Shown here: piece after piece, positions 10,644 through 24,139 of the stretch | How the letters are laid out: each line of letters opens with the position of its first letter | Position numbering within the stretch: the stretch's first letter is position 1 | From: Viscum album | Lineage: Eukaryota; Streptophyta; Magnoliopsida; Santalales; Viscaceae | NCBI GenBank assembly: GCA_963277665.1 | Contig: OY728121.1 | Coordinates: 1,654,328,062-1,654,392,061 of the forward strand | Length of the DNA stretch: 64,000 bases | Direction of reading: 5' to 3' | The notes under the pieces: model-generated | What the model saw: the letters and a program-made list of their open reading frames with translations, nothing else | Told to the model about the DNA's origin: nothing | Database searches by the model: none | Made by a program: the position numbers and the translations under genes

Positions 10644-13600
10644 TGTAACACTCCAAGCTTCCATGGTATGTTTCCCTTTGAATATTGTAGTAGCTTGCAT
10701 TGTACACAACTTAGAGTTTTAACACACTACGACAAATTAAACTAGCCATTGTGAATAGTAATACCTACTTTGGGAAATTGTATAAATTTTAATTTTCAAA
10801 ATGGACCTCTTTTTTGGATTCGGAATATCAAAATTAGCTTAGTGTGAATTTTTGTATTTTTCTGAGAACTTTCATTTTTTGGTGAATAGTGAAAAACACT
10901 GCGTTATTGTTTAATATCGACTTTTTATTTAAATAATTAGTTATTTTATTTTAATTTAGTTTAGGTCAAAATTGATACATAATACCTATATATGTTCAAT
11001 TTAATTCATTGGAGTAGTTTTATAATAAGTTTAAATTTATAAAATTTTATTGAATTGTTTACCGTCTTTTACACACCTTCTAGGAGCATTTAAAAATTTG
11101 TATAAAACTTAATTTTACCACTTCTGTGAGTTGAATTCCAAAAATATTAGAAAATTAGTTGAAATCATTAAGTAAAATTTGGTTCAATAAGATGAAAATA
11201 ATTTTTTGTGAATAGTAACTTTTGACTTATTTCCACGGTTAAAAATAAATAGGATAACTAAGGGTAAAAATCATATTATTATTACCCTAACACATGTCCT
11301 AATTCTATTTTATAAGTTTAATTCGTCCAAAAACAACCTTAGGAATAAAATACGATCCTTTTGGTCCACTTGGATTAGATTAGGACATTTATTATCATTT
11401 TATTTAAAGAAGAGTTGAAACTGTTAAATTCAATGTTTAATAACTAAAACATTTTAAATATAGGGTTATACATAAGATAAATTCGACTATAAATATTCAT
11501 TATAAAGATAAAAATATTTCCTACATAATTGTATTTTATTTATACTTTTTATAAATTAAATAATTTAATTTATTTATGAAAAAATTATGATGCAGTAATT
11601 ACCTTATTAAGGAAATATTAGAGTAATTGATATTATAAAAATACAAATAAAAGTAAATTGTGAATTATGATTAATTAAACTAATTTTATAGTTTAATATG
11701 ACATTTTAGTATTGATTAAATAAATTTTATTCTAAGTGATAAAGTTTTTATGGATTTCAAAAAAATCAAATACTAAATTGTGTCAAAATTGACAAAATTG
11801 AGTTTTTTTTTAAAAAATACTATATTATTAATTGATATAATATTCCTAAAAATCTTAGGATATGTCCAAGGACTAATATAACTTTATATATATTAATAAT
11901 TAACCACTAGGGGTTATCTTGGCAGTTTATAGTACATTTATTAACCATATAATATAAAAATACAAAGAGACATGGTAAATGTCAAACTATTTAACTAAGA
12001 GTTAAATCTAAAATATAAGGTTAATATGGTGGAATAAACCTATATAAAACCTATTGGATGATAGGTTTTCAACCCATCCCCACCTTATCCTTGAAATAAA
12101 TCACCTTGAAGCCATTATAACCTGAAAATTGTTTTATTATAAAATAATATTTCAAGATTTTCCTAAAGTGACCCACACCTCTCTTATAAAGGGTTACTTC
12201 TCCTTCTCTTAATTTCACACCTCCAAAGCCATTTGTCTCAGCCAAAACCTACCCAAATATCCTTCCAACTTCCCTCAAATCAACCTAGAGTCATTATTTT
12301 TATCATAAATCCAACCTAAGGATCCCTTTTGATCAACTCAAAAGGAAACACTCGAAGAAGAGATAATAATTTCTCCACCCTCTTTCAAGTTCTTTTCTTC
12401 TTCCACTTCCTCTTTATTTGATTCCATACCAAAATAATAGCTTCAGTACCTTCTACATACTATAATGTTATTATGTTATAACCATATTCGTTATTATATC
12501 AATCCAATAAATGAAAAAGTCATCATACGTGCATACGTACGGCTTCCCATCTCCACGTCTTGGTGTAGTTTGTTATTCAAACACTTCATTATTTTGGATG
12601 GGTATAATAATGTGTATAACGGATGTAAATAATAAATAGTACATGTTAATGATTCTGTATATATGATATAACATTCATTTATATATGATTTCACCATCAA
12701 TATAATGATATTGTTGCTCGGGCGAACGTACGGATTACCGTCTCTACGAACGTGATGAGATTCATTCCCAATCGTAATCATTCAAGAATAATTTTAATTT
12801 TATGCTTAAAAATAATTTTTATTAACATAATATCATTATTTATATGAATAAAATACATTCTATCCATAAAAAGCATTTCTTACATAACCAAGCATATAAT
12901 GGAAAACAAATCAGTTAACACATAAAATGATGATACTACCGAAATATTATTAACAACGAAATATTAGAGGATCATATATGATATCATAACTATATAGTTC
13001 TTGTATAATTTAATAAAAAAATTAACTATTATATAGGAGGTTAACATACCATAAACTAAGAAAAATTACAAGGTAAGGGTTAAATATACAATCTCTTTAC
13101 TTATCTGAGGTCGTTTATATGTAAGTATCTACTAGGACCTCTTTATCATCCACATCCGTGTTTTCTTAAAATATAATTCAAAACATTTTTACTATTTACT
13201 AAACTATGGGTTAAATACATTTATACACTTATTTGACCATATATGTTTTTAAAGGAATCTTTCTGTCATTTTTCAAACAAGGTACTTTATGACCTTTTTG
13301 ACAAAAATTAAGGTAAGAATGTCTTTTTTTAACTTATGTGGAAGGTGTGGCTATTTTCTACCGTTATAACATCGTCGAAGCTTACCATTCAAGATTATAA
13401 GAATATTTTCAATATAAATGTTTTCTTTTATAATTATCTAAATTTTAAATGGTTTCAAAATAGAAATAGTTATTTCTTTCAAATAGTTTTCATTTCATCT
13501 ATGTTAACATCCTTCGATGGATTTTAAACTTGTTTGAAGTTGATTTATTATGATACAAATCTTCCATATTGTATTTAAGATCTTATGATATGTTTGACTA

Positions 13601-14376
13601 TGAATGTGTTATTTTTGTACCATTCATGGTTTGTGGATAAAGTATTGACATTTCATATGCTAGTTTTAATATAAATGTTTATGTTATATTTAAACCTTTT
13701 CATATGAGGAATGAATTGGACTTAGTAAGTGACGGGTGGAGCCCGCAATAGCTCCTCGATGCATCAGTAGGTCTCACGAGAGAGACTAGTGTCTTGTAAT
13801 AGGGCCTTAAAAAAATCTAATTTGTAGTCGTGGCACAAGGCCTTGACTATGTTATTATGAAGTGTCGCATTATACATTCCATCATTATGAAATTGGCTAT
13901 TTATATTGCATGTGATTATCCAACTAGTAGAATATCCATGTGAATATGTAAATGGAATTATTTGATTTATATTGGCCATATTATGCCGATGTTTATGTTT
14001 AAAAGGATTATGATTTAGTCTTATACATTTCCTTAAATGTTTGTGCTTATTTATGAATGTTTCTGCTATATTTTTATCCTTACTGAGCATCTGAACTCTC
14101 CCCTTTCTATGTTTTATTTTTCCTAGGATGCGAAGAAGTATATTATGACTGACCTATAGGGATAGTCTAAAGGATATTCTAAGGGATATGAATGTGGTCA
14201 ATGGAGACGTTTTTGTTGTTGTTTTTCATTTTATAATGTAATGTAAAATTTATAAATGTATCTTGTACTTCCAAGGATACTAAACTAATTAGTATTTTGG
14301 GATTTGATCCCTTGTGATCATGCCAATGTTATGTAATAATGCACCGAATTTAGGTAAATAGGGTCAGGGCATTACA
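10644..14376 (+). mobile_element. complete 3' LTR of element B (3733 bases)
   Basis: Starts TGTAACACTCC and ends GGGCATTACA, giving the TGTAA...TTACA inverted termini typical of plant gypsy LTRs. It is colinear with LTR A but diverged. It carries a TATA box (12185-12191), the CGTACG-type motif pair (12527-12557 and 12717-12748) and the acceptor block (CTTAC 14079-14083, AG 14125-14126). The donor seen in A reads AGAGATAAT here (near 12360), one base from AG|GTAAT, so any splice donor is lost. It abuts the integrase of element C at 14377. Confidence 0.9.
12185..12191 (+). promoter_or_regulatory. TATA box of LTR B
   Basis: TATAAAG in a pyrimidine-rich setting, colinear with the boxes in LTRs A and H and about 1.54 kb from the LTR start. 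Confidence 0.6.
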
Positions 14377-17250
14377 ATCCCAACATCAAACTCTAGGTCT
14401 CATCGATGATTATCAGCAAAGATATTTTATTGACTATGAGAAACTTTAATGTTATGTTGGATGGTCTTAACCTTCTCGACCATTTTTTTGACCAATTTTG
14501 GACATAGGAGTTTTTTCTCCCCAACTTCATTACAACATGCTGGTGTTCTTCACCTTTTCCCATAAAGGGCTTCATAAGGCGCCCTTCGAATGCTTGAGTG
14601 GAAACTGTTGTTGTAAGAGAACTAAACTAGAGGAAGATATTGATTTCATCCTCCTTTGAAGTCCATCGAGCATGCTCTCAGCATCTCCTCAAGTGTCTGG
14701 ATTGTCTGCTTAGATTTTCTATCAGTTTGAGTTTGATAATCTATAATGAATTTCAAATCAGTATTCAGAGCATGTTAAAGACTCTTACAAAACTTATAGG
14801 TGAATCATGGATCTCGATCGAATACAAGAGATAATGGTAATTTATGCAACCTTAAAACTTCTCTGATATATATGTGTTCTAGTTGATCTAATTTGAAATC
14901 CTCTTGAATTGAAATGAAGTGTGTAGTATTTTTAATACAATCCACAACATTCTAGATAGCATTGTTTCCTTTAGATGTCTTTAGAAGTCCAGTGAAAAAG
15001 GCCATGGTGATGTGCTCTCATTTCCCTATTGGTATGGGTAATGGTTTCATCTTCCCCTTAGACTTTTGCCTCTCAGCCTTCACTTACTGACATACCAGTA
15101 ACTTTAATGTATACTCAGTGATTTCCTTATTCAGGTTATCCCACCAATAATTGTCTCATAGATCTTGATAAATATTTGTGTTTCCTGGGTGAATGGAGAT
15201 ATTCAAACAATGTGCATCATCCAAAAGTTATTTCTTTAACTCCAGATTTGATGGAACACATAGTCTTGACCCAAATCCCTCAATTCCTTCTTCATTAACA
15301 TTGAACTCCGGGTATTTCCCTTTTTTGGTAGTTTCCACTATCTTCTTAATTCTTACATCATACTTTTGTTCATCCTTTAACCTTTCCAAAATTGAAGGTT
15401 GATAAATCTTTTGTGAATGAATTTATGATGTTCCATTCTTTATGATTCCTGTGTCCATATTCATCAAATCTATGAAGATTGGATCCTTTTCAATTCACAT
15501 CAATAATAGGATCACTAGGTCAATTCTACTTAGAGAATCTTCCACCTTGTTCACTTTCCCAGGGTGATAATGGATTGAGTAGTCATAGTCTTTGATAACC
15601 TCTAACCATATTTGTTGGCACATGTTCAACTCTTTCTCTATGAATATAAACTTGAGGCTTTTGTGATTTGTGTATATTTCACACTTCTCCCCAAAGAGGT
15701 AATGTCACCAAATTTTTAAAGTGAAGATTACTACAGCCAACTCCAGATCATGTGTTGGATAGTTTTTCTCATGAAATTCCAATTTCCTTGAAGCATAGGC
15801 AATGAATTTTTCATTTTTCATCAACACACAACCTAGGCCCTTCTTTTAAGCATCACTAAATACCAAAAAAAGTTTTCCGCTTGTGGGTAGTGTGAGAACA
15901 GATGTATTGATAAGCCTCCTTTTAAACTACTTGAATTTGTCTTCGCATTTAACACTCTAAGAAAACTTGACTCCCTTCCATGTTATCTTGGTAAGAGGGT
16001 TTTAAAATCATGAGAAATTTATCACAAATTATAGATAATATCCAGCTAACCTAAGGATGATACAGATATCAATCATAGATGTTGCCCTCATCCATCCATC
16101 AATTACATCTGTCTTAGAGGGACACACAAATATCCCATTTCTTGTGATGATATAACCCAAGAATGAAAATTACTTCAACTAAAATTCACACTTTCTGTAC
16201 TTTTCATAGAGTTTATCCTTTCACAAGGTCTCTAGTATAGTACTTAGATTATCTTCATGCTTCTATTTATTTTTGGAGTATATTAGAATATCATCTATAA
16301 AGACTACCAAATATTTGTTGAAGTAATATCTAAATACCTTATTCATCAAGTCCATGAAGATTTCTGGAGAATTAGTGAGTCTGAAAGGAATTACTATGAA
16401 TTCATAATGCCTGTATCTTGTACAAAAATTAGTCTTGGAGATATCCTCTTTCTTCATGCTTACTTGGTAATATCTCAACTATAGATCAACCTAGGGGAAT
16501 TATTGTGCTCTACATAGCTGATCGAACAAGTCATAAATTCATAGAAGAGGATACTTGTTATTTATCGTGATTTTTTTAGCTCACGATAATCAATGCAATG
16601 GTGCACTGACCCATCCTTCTTTTTTATGAAGAGGAATTGTGCACCCCATGGTGAAGCACTTGAGCATATAAAACCTTTATCCAGATTCTCCTATATTTGT
16701 TTATTTAGATCCCCAAGCTCCACAACATACATTTTATATAAAGTCTTGGATATCGGAAAATCCCTAGGTATATGATCAATCCATAATTCAACATCTCTTC
16801 TAGGATGAAGACCAAGAAATTCCTCGGGAAACACTTCAGTGAATTCCCTCACAATAGGCATGTCTTCAAGGATGGTTTCTTCCTTAGACTTAATTATCTA
16901 CACAAGATACACATGCTCATAGGGCAGTAATATCCATGCTTGAGATGATGGTTCTAAAGAAGATTCATCCTCCTCCTTTTACTTGTATAGAATCGGGGAT
17001 CGATTCTCCAGATGGAGAGTGATTTTCCTCTCACAAAAATTTATGTTGGCTATATATAGGGAAAACTAATCCATGCCAATAATTGCATCAAATTACACCA
17101 AAGAGATTATTATGAGGTTCACCAAGATATTCAATCCACAAAATGTGATAGGGGGAATTATATTCATGGGTTGCAATGATTTCCCCATTTTCCATTATTA
17201 GCAACATCTCTACTTCCATGATTTGTGGTGAGTCTAGGATTATTCTACTA
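14377..17250 (-). pseudogene. pol: pol of gypsy element C, cut by element B
   Basis: Read on the minus strand from right to left: a decayed protease region near 17.2 kb, then RT. The best piece is 16263-16478, which runs KEDISKTNFCTRYRHYEFI and ends in FIDDILIYSK with both catalytic aspartates kept. RNase H remnants follow near 16.0-15.6 kb, then integrase. At 14377-14610 the frame gives SYNNSFHSSI, then EALYGK, and a DLEFDVG-like end that stops exactly at the terminal base of LTR B. The rest of integrase, the chromodomain and the 3' LTR should be left of the window. Frameshifts and stops are frequent, so only short segments read through. It is more decayed than A, consistent with being an older host insertion. 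Confidence 0.8.
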
Positions 17251-18456
17251 AACATTCAGGATATAAAATAATGTTTAGAACCAAAATAAAAAAAGTACGT
17301 TTTCTACTCTTGAATGAATAACTAGTATACTTATCACCACTTTGTTTTCATGGTTCTCTTCAGTGGTAGTGATGGAAAAAGTTTTCCCTTGCTACCATGG
17401 AGGATATTTGTTGCCTCTAAAAACCCTTTGTTTAGGGAACTAGTCTATAATGTGCCTTGGTTCATTGCATTTGAATCAATGAAAAAGGCGTTGAAGGTCA
17501 AACGGATTCTTCCACTCCTCTATCGCAGAATAGGGTTTTTCTTGTCAGCAGTTAAGGGCTAGTTTCCCTTCTCTTCTACACTTAAAGAATTTCCTCGTCT
17601 CCTTCAAGAAATTTATGGGGTTATTTTTTCAAAACCTTTGGCATGTGGGGTGCTGGAATTTCTTAACACCATTGGATTTATCCATCGGACCATGAGAATT
17701 AATTTCCACCTTACAGTTTTTATCCCCATGATACCCCTATGATTCTTTGATCTCCATTTCTATTTTGAGTGACATTGGAAAATCTCCTCAAAGTTATCGA
17801 AGTCATAGATCATTGAGGCTTTCTGTAGGCTAGTTTTTATCCAACAAAAGGCATTGTAAACCTTTCATTCAAGGGTAAAGAGAAACCCTATGGCATATTG
17901 TGAAAGCCTTGTGATCTTTTCCTCATACGCTCTGATGGATTCATCATCTTTTTTATTGAGTTCAAGGAAGTCCCTTTCCATATTAAGTTAGAGGGTGCGA
18001 GGAATATATTTATCGAAAAACATTTTTTGAAAATCCTTTAATAATAACGCCTCGATCTCTTCCTTAGAATTCTTATTTTTTATCAATGTCTCTAATTGAT
18101 AAGATTCACCCTCCATACGATAAGCTGCCAGAAGAACCTTCTCTCTTTTGGAACATCGAATGATTGAGAAGATATTTTCAATGGAGTTGATCTATTATTC
18201 CATGATTGAGGGATCAGATGATCCATCCAAAGTAGGAGACCTTTGTCTCATGAAGCTCTCAATTGTGGCTTGTTATTTCTTAGGGGGTTGGAAGTTCCTC
18301 TTGACCTATGTTTCTATTGAATACTTGAGTTAACTGAGAGAGTATCATGACAAAGTTTGTGATTTTGGCTCCCATCAGATTGGGCATCTCATTAGAACAG
18401 TTGTCCCATTGATCTTCACATTGGTTGTTATCCTGAGTCCTCCTATTACCGACCAT
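17251..18456 (-). pseudogene. gag: gag of gypsy element C
   Basis: The minus-strand start MVGNRRTQ at 18456 is the counterpart of MAGTRRNR in element A, and ...MGAKITNFVMILSQLTQ matches the same part of A's gag. Further left only fragments can be followed, including a damaged zinc knuckle (CRREGKLALNC with the first Cys lost) near 17.55 kb. Many stops and frameshifts are present. The left boundary with protease is approximate. Confidence 0.7.
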
Positions 18457-18951
18457 TGGCTGGAATAAAAGGAAAGTTTGGGGTAACACATAAAGGGGAA
18501 TCCGAAGAAAAAAAAGGTATAACTTATAAATTATATTTATTTTCTTAACTTATGAATTCATAGGCTTCAATATATGTTATCTATGATCTACTTCCCAACA
18601 TATATTCTTAGGGGAATTTTTTTATTCCATTTATAATGGTCCATACTAATCTTATGAATTTACCAAAGAATATCACTTGTGAGTGTCACAACGAAGATTG
18701 AATCAATGCCCATTTTTTGCATGATTTCCTATTTAAGTCTAGCTCAAAGTGGTGTTTTTAGGCTTTACCCATAGATACATCTGTGCCAGAGCCTCCCCTA
18801 CTTTTTTGTATCTAGAAAATGATGTATTTTCTTTGTAAACCAGTTACACTATACTCAAAAAAATTTAGGGATGTTTTTATTATAATTAGTCTTATCCCTA
18901 TGTCTTTCACTAGAGTTTTCTAATCCTAATCCCAAAAATAACTAAACCTAA

Positions 18952-18963
18952 CATTTGATACCA
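18952..18963 (-). other. primer binding site of element C
   Basis: On the minus strand TGGTATCAAATG, a decayed form of the initiator-Met primer site TGGTATCAGAG. It is separated by two bases from the LTR end ...TTTTATA, the same spacing as in element A. Confidence 0.7.
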
Positions 18964-18965
18964 AC

Positions 18966-21637
18966 TATAAAAACCTTACTCTTTATTACAAACATAAACA
19001 TTATTTATTACATAAACATTCACTTAAGACAACTTTGAGGATCGATAAGTCTAGTGTATTGGGAAATTAATAACATTACACAACAATATAGAACATAAAA
19101 CACAAAATCTTTATTGAAAACATCTTTTACATGACCACATCATTCCTTCGTACTTAGAAATTCATGGGATAACCTGAGAACATGCATAAGAAAAGGGTGA
19201 GCTATAAATCTGGGTAAGGGAGTAAAAAGGGAATAACATGAAGAATATAGTACATTTTAGGAAATAGTTATATCAATTGTGCACAAGTGAAACAAGAACA
19301 TAAATCCATGATATAGCATGATTATCATAACATGGAAATGTGGAAACAACATTTAACATGATATTAGTATGAGACAATGCTCATTGCACATGGAGCATGA
19401 GTAAACCATCATTGCACTTGAATTTTCATGAGTAAACCCTCACTACACTTGAATTAACATGAGTAAACCCTAATTGAAATTGAAATATCATGACACTAAT
19501 AGTTAACCAATGCATTGGAGCACTATCAGGGTGCACCCTTCTTAATCAATTCATTTCATGCAAAAGTCTTCCACATAGATCATACAACATGGATTCTTTA
19601 AGGATCATAAATTATTCCATGAATAAGATATGTGTAATACATAAATTTAAGTCATAAATAAACAAGTACATGTTAATAAAGTTGAATACCCTTGAAAGAG
19701 ATATGGGTATGGTATTCACTTACATGATGATTTTGGCATGGAAATTTTGGTGTAACTTCGGCAGCATAATGACTTCAAATAGAAATCATAAAATTAGTTG
19801 ATTAGAGGGAAAGGGGTATCTTATCATTTATAACTAGAATTGATATTAAGGGGGTCATGTAACATAATATATCAACATATGTAATGGAATTTATATGCAT
19901 AATATAAAATAATTTCTTGAATGTAAATAAGGAGAGTGAAATTCCTTACGGAATTTCGACATGGTAACCGTTGTACATAGGAGGCATTAATGATAGAGAA
20001 AGAGGTATCTAATCATTAAAACATAAGTATGGATGTTTGGGGGTAGGTTCAATATCATACCCCAACATTTTTAATTGAAAATAAAAGGGTATAACAATAT
20101 AAAGAAATTTGGACAAAAATGAGAAAGGATGAAATCTCATACTTGGAAGTGTGATCCCAAAGGCTTGGTAGAGGCTTGAGAGAGGCTTATAGGAAGCTTG
20201 TGGAACCTTGGGAGGATTATAGATATATTAGGATAGGGTTTGGTCGAGCAAAAAATGTTTTTAATGAAGAGTAAGTAGAATCTTAGGTGGGTTTATATAG
20301 GAAAAGAAAGGGTATTCTTTATTATTTAGGTTTTGGACACTACACATTAAACTAATCAAAACCACAAACCATACCATGCTTTTTTACCAAGTTTTTTTCC
20401 AAAGTGGAGTGGAAAAAATTATTTTATAATGATAATGGCCGAAATTATTAAAATATTAAGCTTTCTTATTTGGAGGTGAGTCACACTCTCAGGGAAATCA
20501 TTTTAAAAAGTAAAAATATTTTATAAGTCTTGGAGGGTCCACTAAGGAATCATAAAATTAATCAAGAAAATATAAAATCACATTATTTTAGAGGTAAAAC
20601 AAATATTGGAAAAACATACCTTTTATATTATTTTATTACAACACTATTGGTTCATTATGATATCATATAACACATTATATATTTAATCAATATTTAATTT
20701 TTACCCAAAAATTTGACTGTATCAGAAAATTATGAATAATTAACTGTTAGATAATTTTGATGTCAGGATTATAAAAATAATATTAATTTTATCTAAATAA
20801 TTTTCTAAATATTTTAACATTCAATTTTAAAATAAAAACCAGCATTTATAAAAAATTCCTGGGTTTTGACAAAAACAGCTTTCAAACCTTAATAAAATTT
20901 CCAATTGTATTAATAAAATTTATACTATCATTTATATTTAATAAAAAGTAATTTTTTTCATAACATTTTATTGAAATATTATTTAATTAAACAATCCATT
21001 AACTCATCAAAATATATTTCTTAATTGAATTTAAATATTATCTAAAAATACTATTTTATCTTTAAAAACCATTTACAGTGTAAGAATAATAAAATTAATG
21101 TATATTCTTTATACAAAAATAATGCTCATAATCATAGTTTTGGGTTCTTGTTAAATAACCTCTTATAACCATCGCATAAGACCTAAGGGTAAGTTGTTCG
21201 ATGGTGAGAGACTCTTGGGGCGGCTCAGATAACAACTCTCGGGTGGTAATATATATTAACTTCTACTTATCCTATATGTAGTTCCATTAAAGCTTAACAT
21301 GATGAATCTCATCTTGGGCATGGTCAAGAGTGAATCCCTATGATGATAAATCCTTTCTGAGCTCCGAAAAATGGGCTTCATATGGATCAATTCTACTGTA
21401 TGAGGTCATTTCTTTCTTTCTTTGAGTAAATTTGATTTTTTCAAGTCCTGTATTTATACTAATCATGTGATCACTTTTCGACGACTATATTAGAAATGAA
21501 AAAAATTCATGACGTTATTTCAAAATAAAAAAAACTAAAACCATGTAAGTGAATATGTTTTTTATAACCATTTTATATAACAAGACATTTAATTAGATCA
21601 AGATGAATTTTCATTAATAATATTTTTGGTCCTTACA
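18966..21637 (-). mobile_element. 5' LTR of element C (minus strand)
   Basis: On the minus strand it runs from TGTAAGGACC (21637) to ...TTTTATA (18966), 2672 bases. Immediately right of 21637, sequence homologous to the LTR of copia element D begins, which fixes this end. Internal landmarks shared with the other gypsy LTRs are CTTAC (19214-19218) followed by GCTCACCCTTTTC and CTCAG|GTTA (AG at 19174-19175), plus an 'aatgcattgg' block near 19511-19530. A TATA-like TATATAAA lies near 20297-20304. The sequence TTGAG at 21638-21642 would be one copy of its target-site duplication. Confidence 0.75.
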
Positions 21638-22036
21638 TTGAGACCAAAACCCTTTTTAAAATCTAATGTTCTTTTTTCACATTATTTAATACTTTATTTA
21701 TTTTATTTTTGTTATTTTAAATAAAACAAATATTAGTTTTCAAAACCTCTAAAGAATTTATACTATAATATTTAACTAAAATTAGCGTTTTATATATAGT
21801 GTTTGATAATATTACACTAGTTTCAACAGTTAATTTATTTTCCAAATTATTTTAATTGATATATGATTGGGATGTTGAGAATCTTTACAAATGATCAAAT
21901 TATATTAATCTATAAATTTTTTTAAGAGTGAATTTTATTAATTTTTGGGATATATTTTTTTTAAAAAAATAAACATTTTTTTTTGGAAACTCAATTCACA
22001 CCCCCCCCCCAATAGATTCATCAACTAGGACCATCA
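21638..22036 (+). mobile_element. right end of the 5' LTR of copia element D
   Basis: Colinear with about 31.09-31.49 kb in the 3' LTR of the same element: both run through an AT-rich stretch, an 'aaataaaacaaa' block, a 'gattg(g/a)g(g/a)tgttgag' block and a C-rich tract (22001-22010 here, 31455-31465 there). The LTR ends with CA at 22036. The left part was separated by insertion of element C. Confidence 0.75.
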
Positions 22037-22038
22037 TT

Positions 22039-22050
22039 TGGAATTAGAGC
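22039..22050 (+). other. primer binding site of copia element D
   Basis: TGGAATTAGAGC matches TGGTATCAGAGC (initiator-Met primer site) at 10 of 12 bases and sits two bases after the LTR end. Confidence 0.65.
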
Positions 22051-22128
22051 TCCTTCAAAAATTACTTTTTACTATGATCTAGTTTTTCCTAAAAGATCTT
22101 AAATTTTTATTCTATCTAAATTTAAATC

Positions 22129-23110
22129 TTTATGGTTAATATTAATCTTGAAGGAAATTATACTAATCATCCTCTTTATTTTAATGGAACTAAATATACT
22201 CAATGGATAGTTAAAATTGAAATTCATGTACAGAGAATGGGGTTTGATATTTGGACAATTATTGATGATAAATATGAAATACCTAATTCTCTTAGAAAAT
22301 ATTCGAGTGATGACACCAAGGATTCCTGTTACTATAATTGTAAATATATTAATGCTTCATATTGTTCCTTAAGGGAGGATTAATATATCTGAATATTTAT
22401 TTATATCCCTTCTTTTGAAATATGGGATACACTTGCAATATCTCATGAAGGGTCTTCAAATGTTAAGAAAATGTTTTTTAATACTTGTACTATTAAATAT
22501 GATACTTTTAAGATGAATCATGATGAGTCTATTTAGGACATGTATCTCAATTTTAAGGAAATATTCAACATGATTCCCTCACTTGGAAATAATTTTGTTG
22601 ACAAGGACCAAGCCATGAGAATTTTGAGAATATTACTGGAATGATAGAGAGGAACCTCTATTTATATAAGTTAATCATGTGATATTAGTTTGTTACCAGG
22701 GAAGTAACTTATTGGAAAACTAGTGATGTATAATAAATAACTAAAACTGAACAAGTAAGATGATGATGAGCCTAAAATGAAGTCAATAACCTTATAGTCT
22801 TTTGAATAAAAACTAAAAGATAAGATCCAAGTAGAGAGTTAAAAAAATAAAGAATCACCATATTCTAGTGATGAGGAAGTGTCACATCTAGGTATATAGT
22901 AAAATATATTTTACAAAAAAAATAATTTCATAAATAAATCAAACTGTGGAGGTAACTATTGTAGAAAATTTAATTTTTTAGAAGATAGGAAAAAGGATTA
23001 TTCCACCAATGAAATAATCTTCTATGAGTGATAAAGGAAAGGACATATCAAATTAGACTTCTCTATTCTAACATTTAATAAAATGTGTGAGAATAAAGAA
23101 AAAAAGATTC
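22129..23110 (+). pseudogene. gag: gag of copia element D
   Basis: The frame at 22132-22383 (MVNINLEGNY, LYFNGTKYTQW, GFDIWTII) is the N-terminal gag domain of plant Ty1/copia elements, which typically reads 'PPLFDGxNYxxWKxRM...DxxLWxxI'. Beyond a stop at 22381 the frame continues in pieces. A broken zinc knuckle is recognisable near 23020-23065 (FYE, two stops, RKGHIKLDF), where the Cys residues of C-x2-C-x4-H-x4-C have been lost. Confidence 0.75.
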
Positions 23111-23149
23111 AAAAATTAAATAAAATATAATTTTATTACATCTAAGGAT

Positions 23150-24133
23150 AGTTCAAATGATTTAGATTCTAGTAGAGAAGAAATAAATGATAAAGATGAT
23201 ATGTGTTTCATGAAAAACGCAACTGAGGTATTAAATTTTCTTCCTAAATCTCATATACATAATCCTATTATTTCTGATATGGAAAATAATCATGTAGAAA
23301 ATATGACCAGTTATATTCTATTTGAAAATTTTAATATGATAGAAGATACATTTAATGAATTGAAGGCTAAATATAAAATTATAAAGAATTTGTATACAAC
23401 ATACGCTCACATTAAAAATAATCTTACTATATAAAAATATAAGAATGAATAACTTCTTAAAGAAAATAATGATCTGAAATTATCTAATTAGAAATTAAAT
23501 AAATATATAAATATATTAAATAATGGAAGAAAAATTTTAACTGATATTCTTGGTAAAAAAACAACTCATATCTAAACTATAGTAATTGGATACCAACATG
23601 GATAAGTAGAATATATAAGAAAAAATTCATCCCATGTTCTATTTCAAATATTTATGCCGATATTTTTTATTTCATAGGACCTAATAAAGTTTTAATTTTT
23701 GAAATTATAATGATTTAGTTTAAGAAACTAGTAAGATAGTTGTGGATTCCTAAATCTCTTATTACTAATAACTCATGGCCTAAGAAAATATGGGTACAAA
23801 AATCATTTTTTGTTTAAATTGTTTTTTTATGAGACCTTGTTGAAAATATCTAGTAATCAATTATTGTTTATGGATGGTGAAAATTATAAGAATGTGATTG
23901 GGGACTACTCAAGATTCCATAACCTAGTCAAAGTTAATGGTAGACATGTCACATTTGACGAGAATGGAAAAGGAAAAATAATTCCACTCATTCAAATCGA
24001 TAACTATAGTATTATTTTAATTTCTAAAGTATCAATTTTAGATGGATTAAAATATAACCTATACATTATTGCACAATTTTTTGATGATGGTTTCCATGTA
24101 AAGTATTTATACTCAATACAAAAGGGAATTTAA
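23150..24133 (+). pseudogene. pol: gag/protease part of copia element D
   Basis: 23201-23434 is an open acidic and basic stretch without a motif I recognise; in this position Sirevirus-type elements have the linker between gag and protease. 23810-24133 is recognisable: GDYSRFHNL, GRHVTFDENGKGKII and DGLKYNLYIIAQF match the protease and pre-integrase stretch of copia pol (usual form 'HVTFGDNGKGKI...DGLKHNLLSISQL'). The protease active-site DSG reads MDG-like here and is probably lost. Confidence 0.7.
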
Positions 24134-24139
24134 ACATTT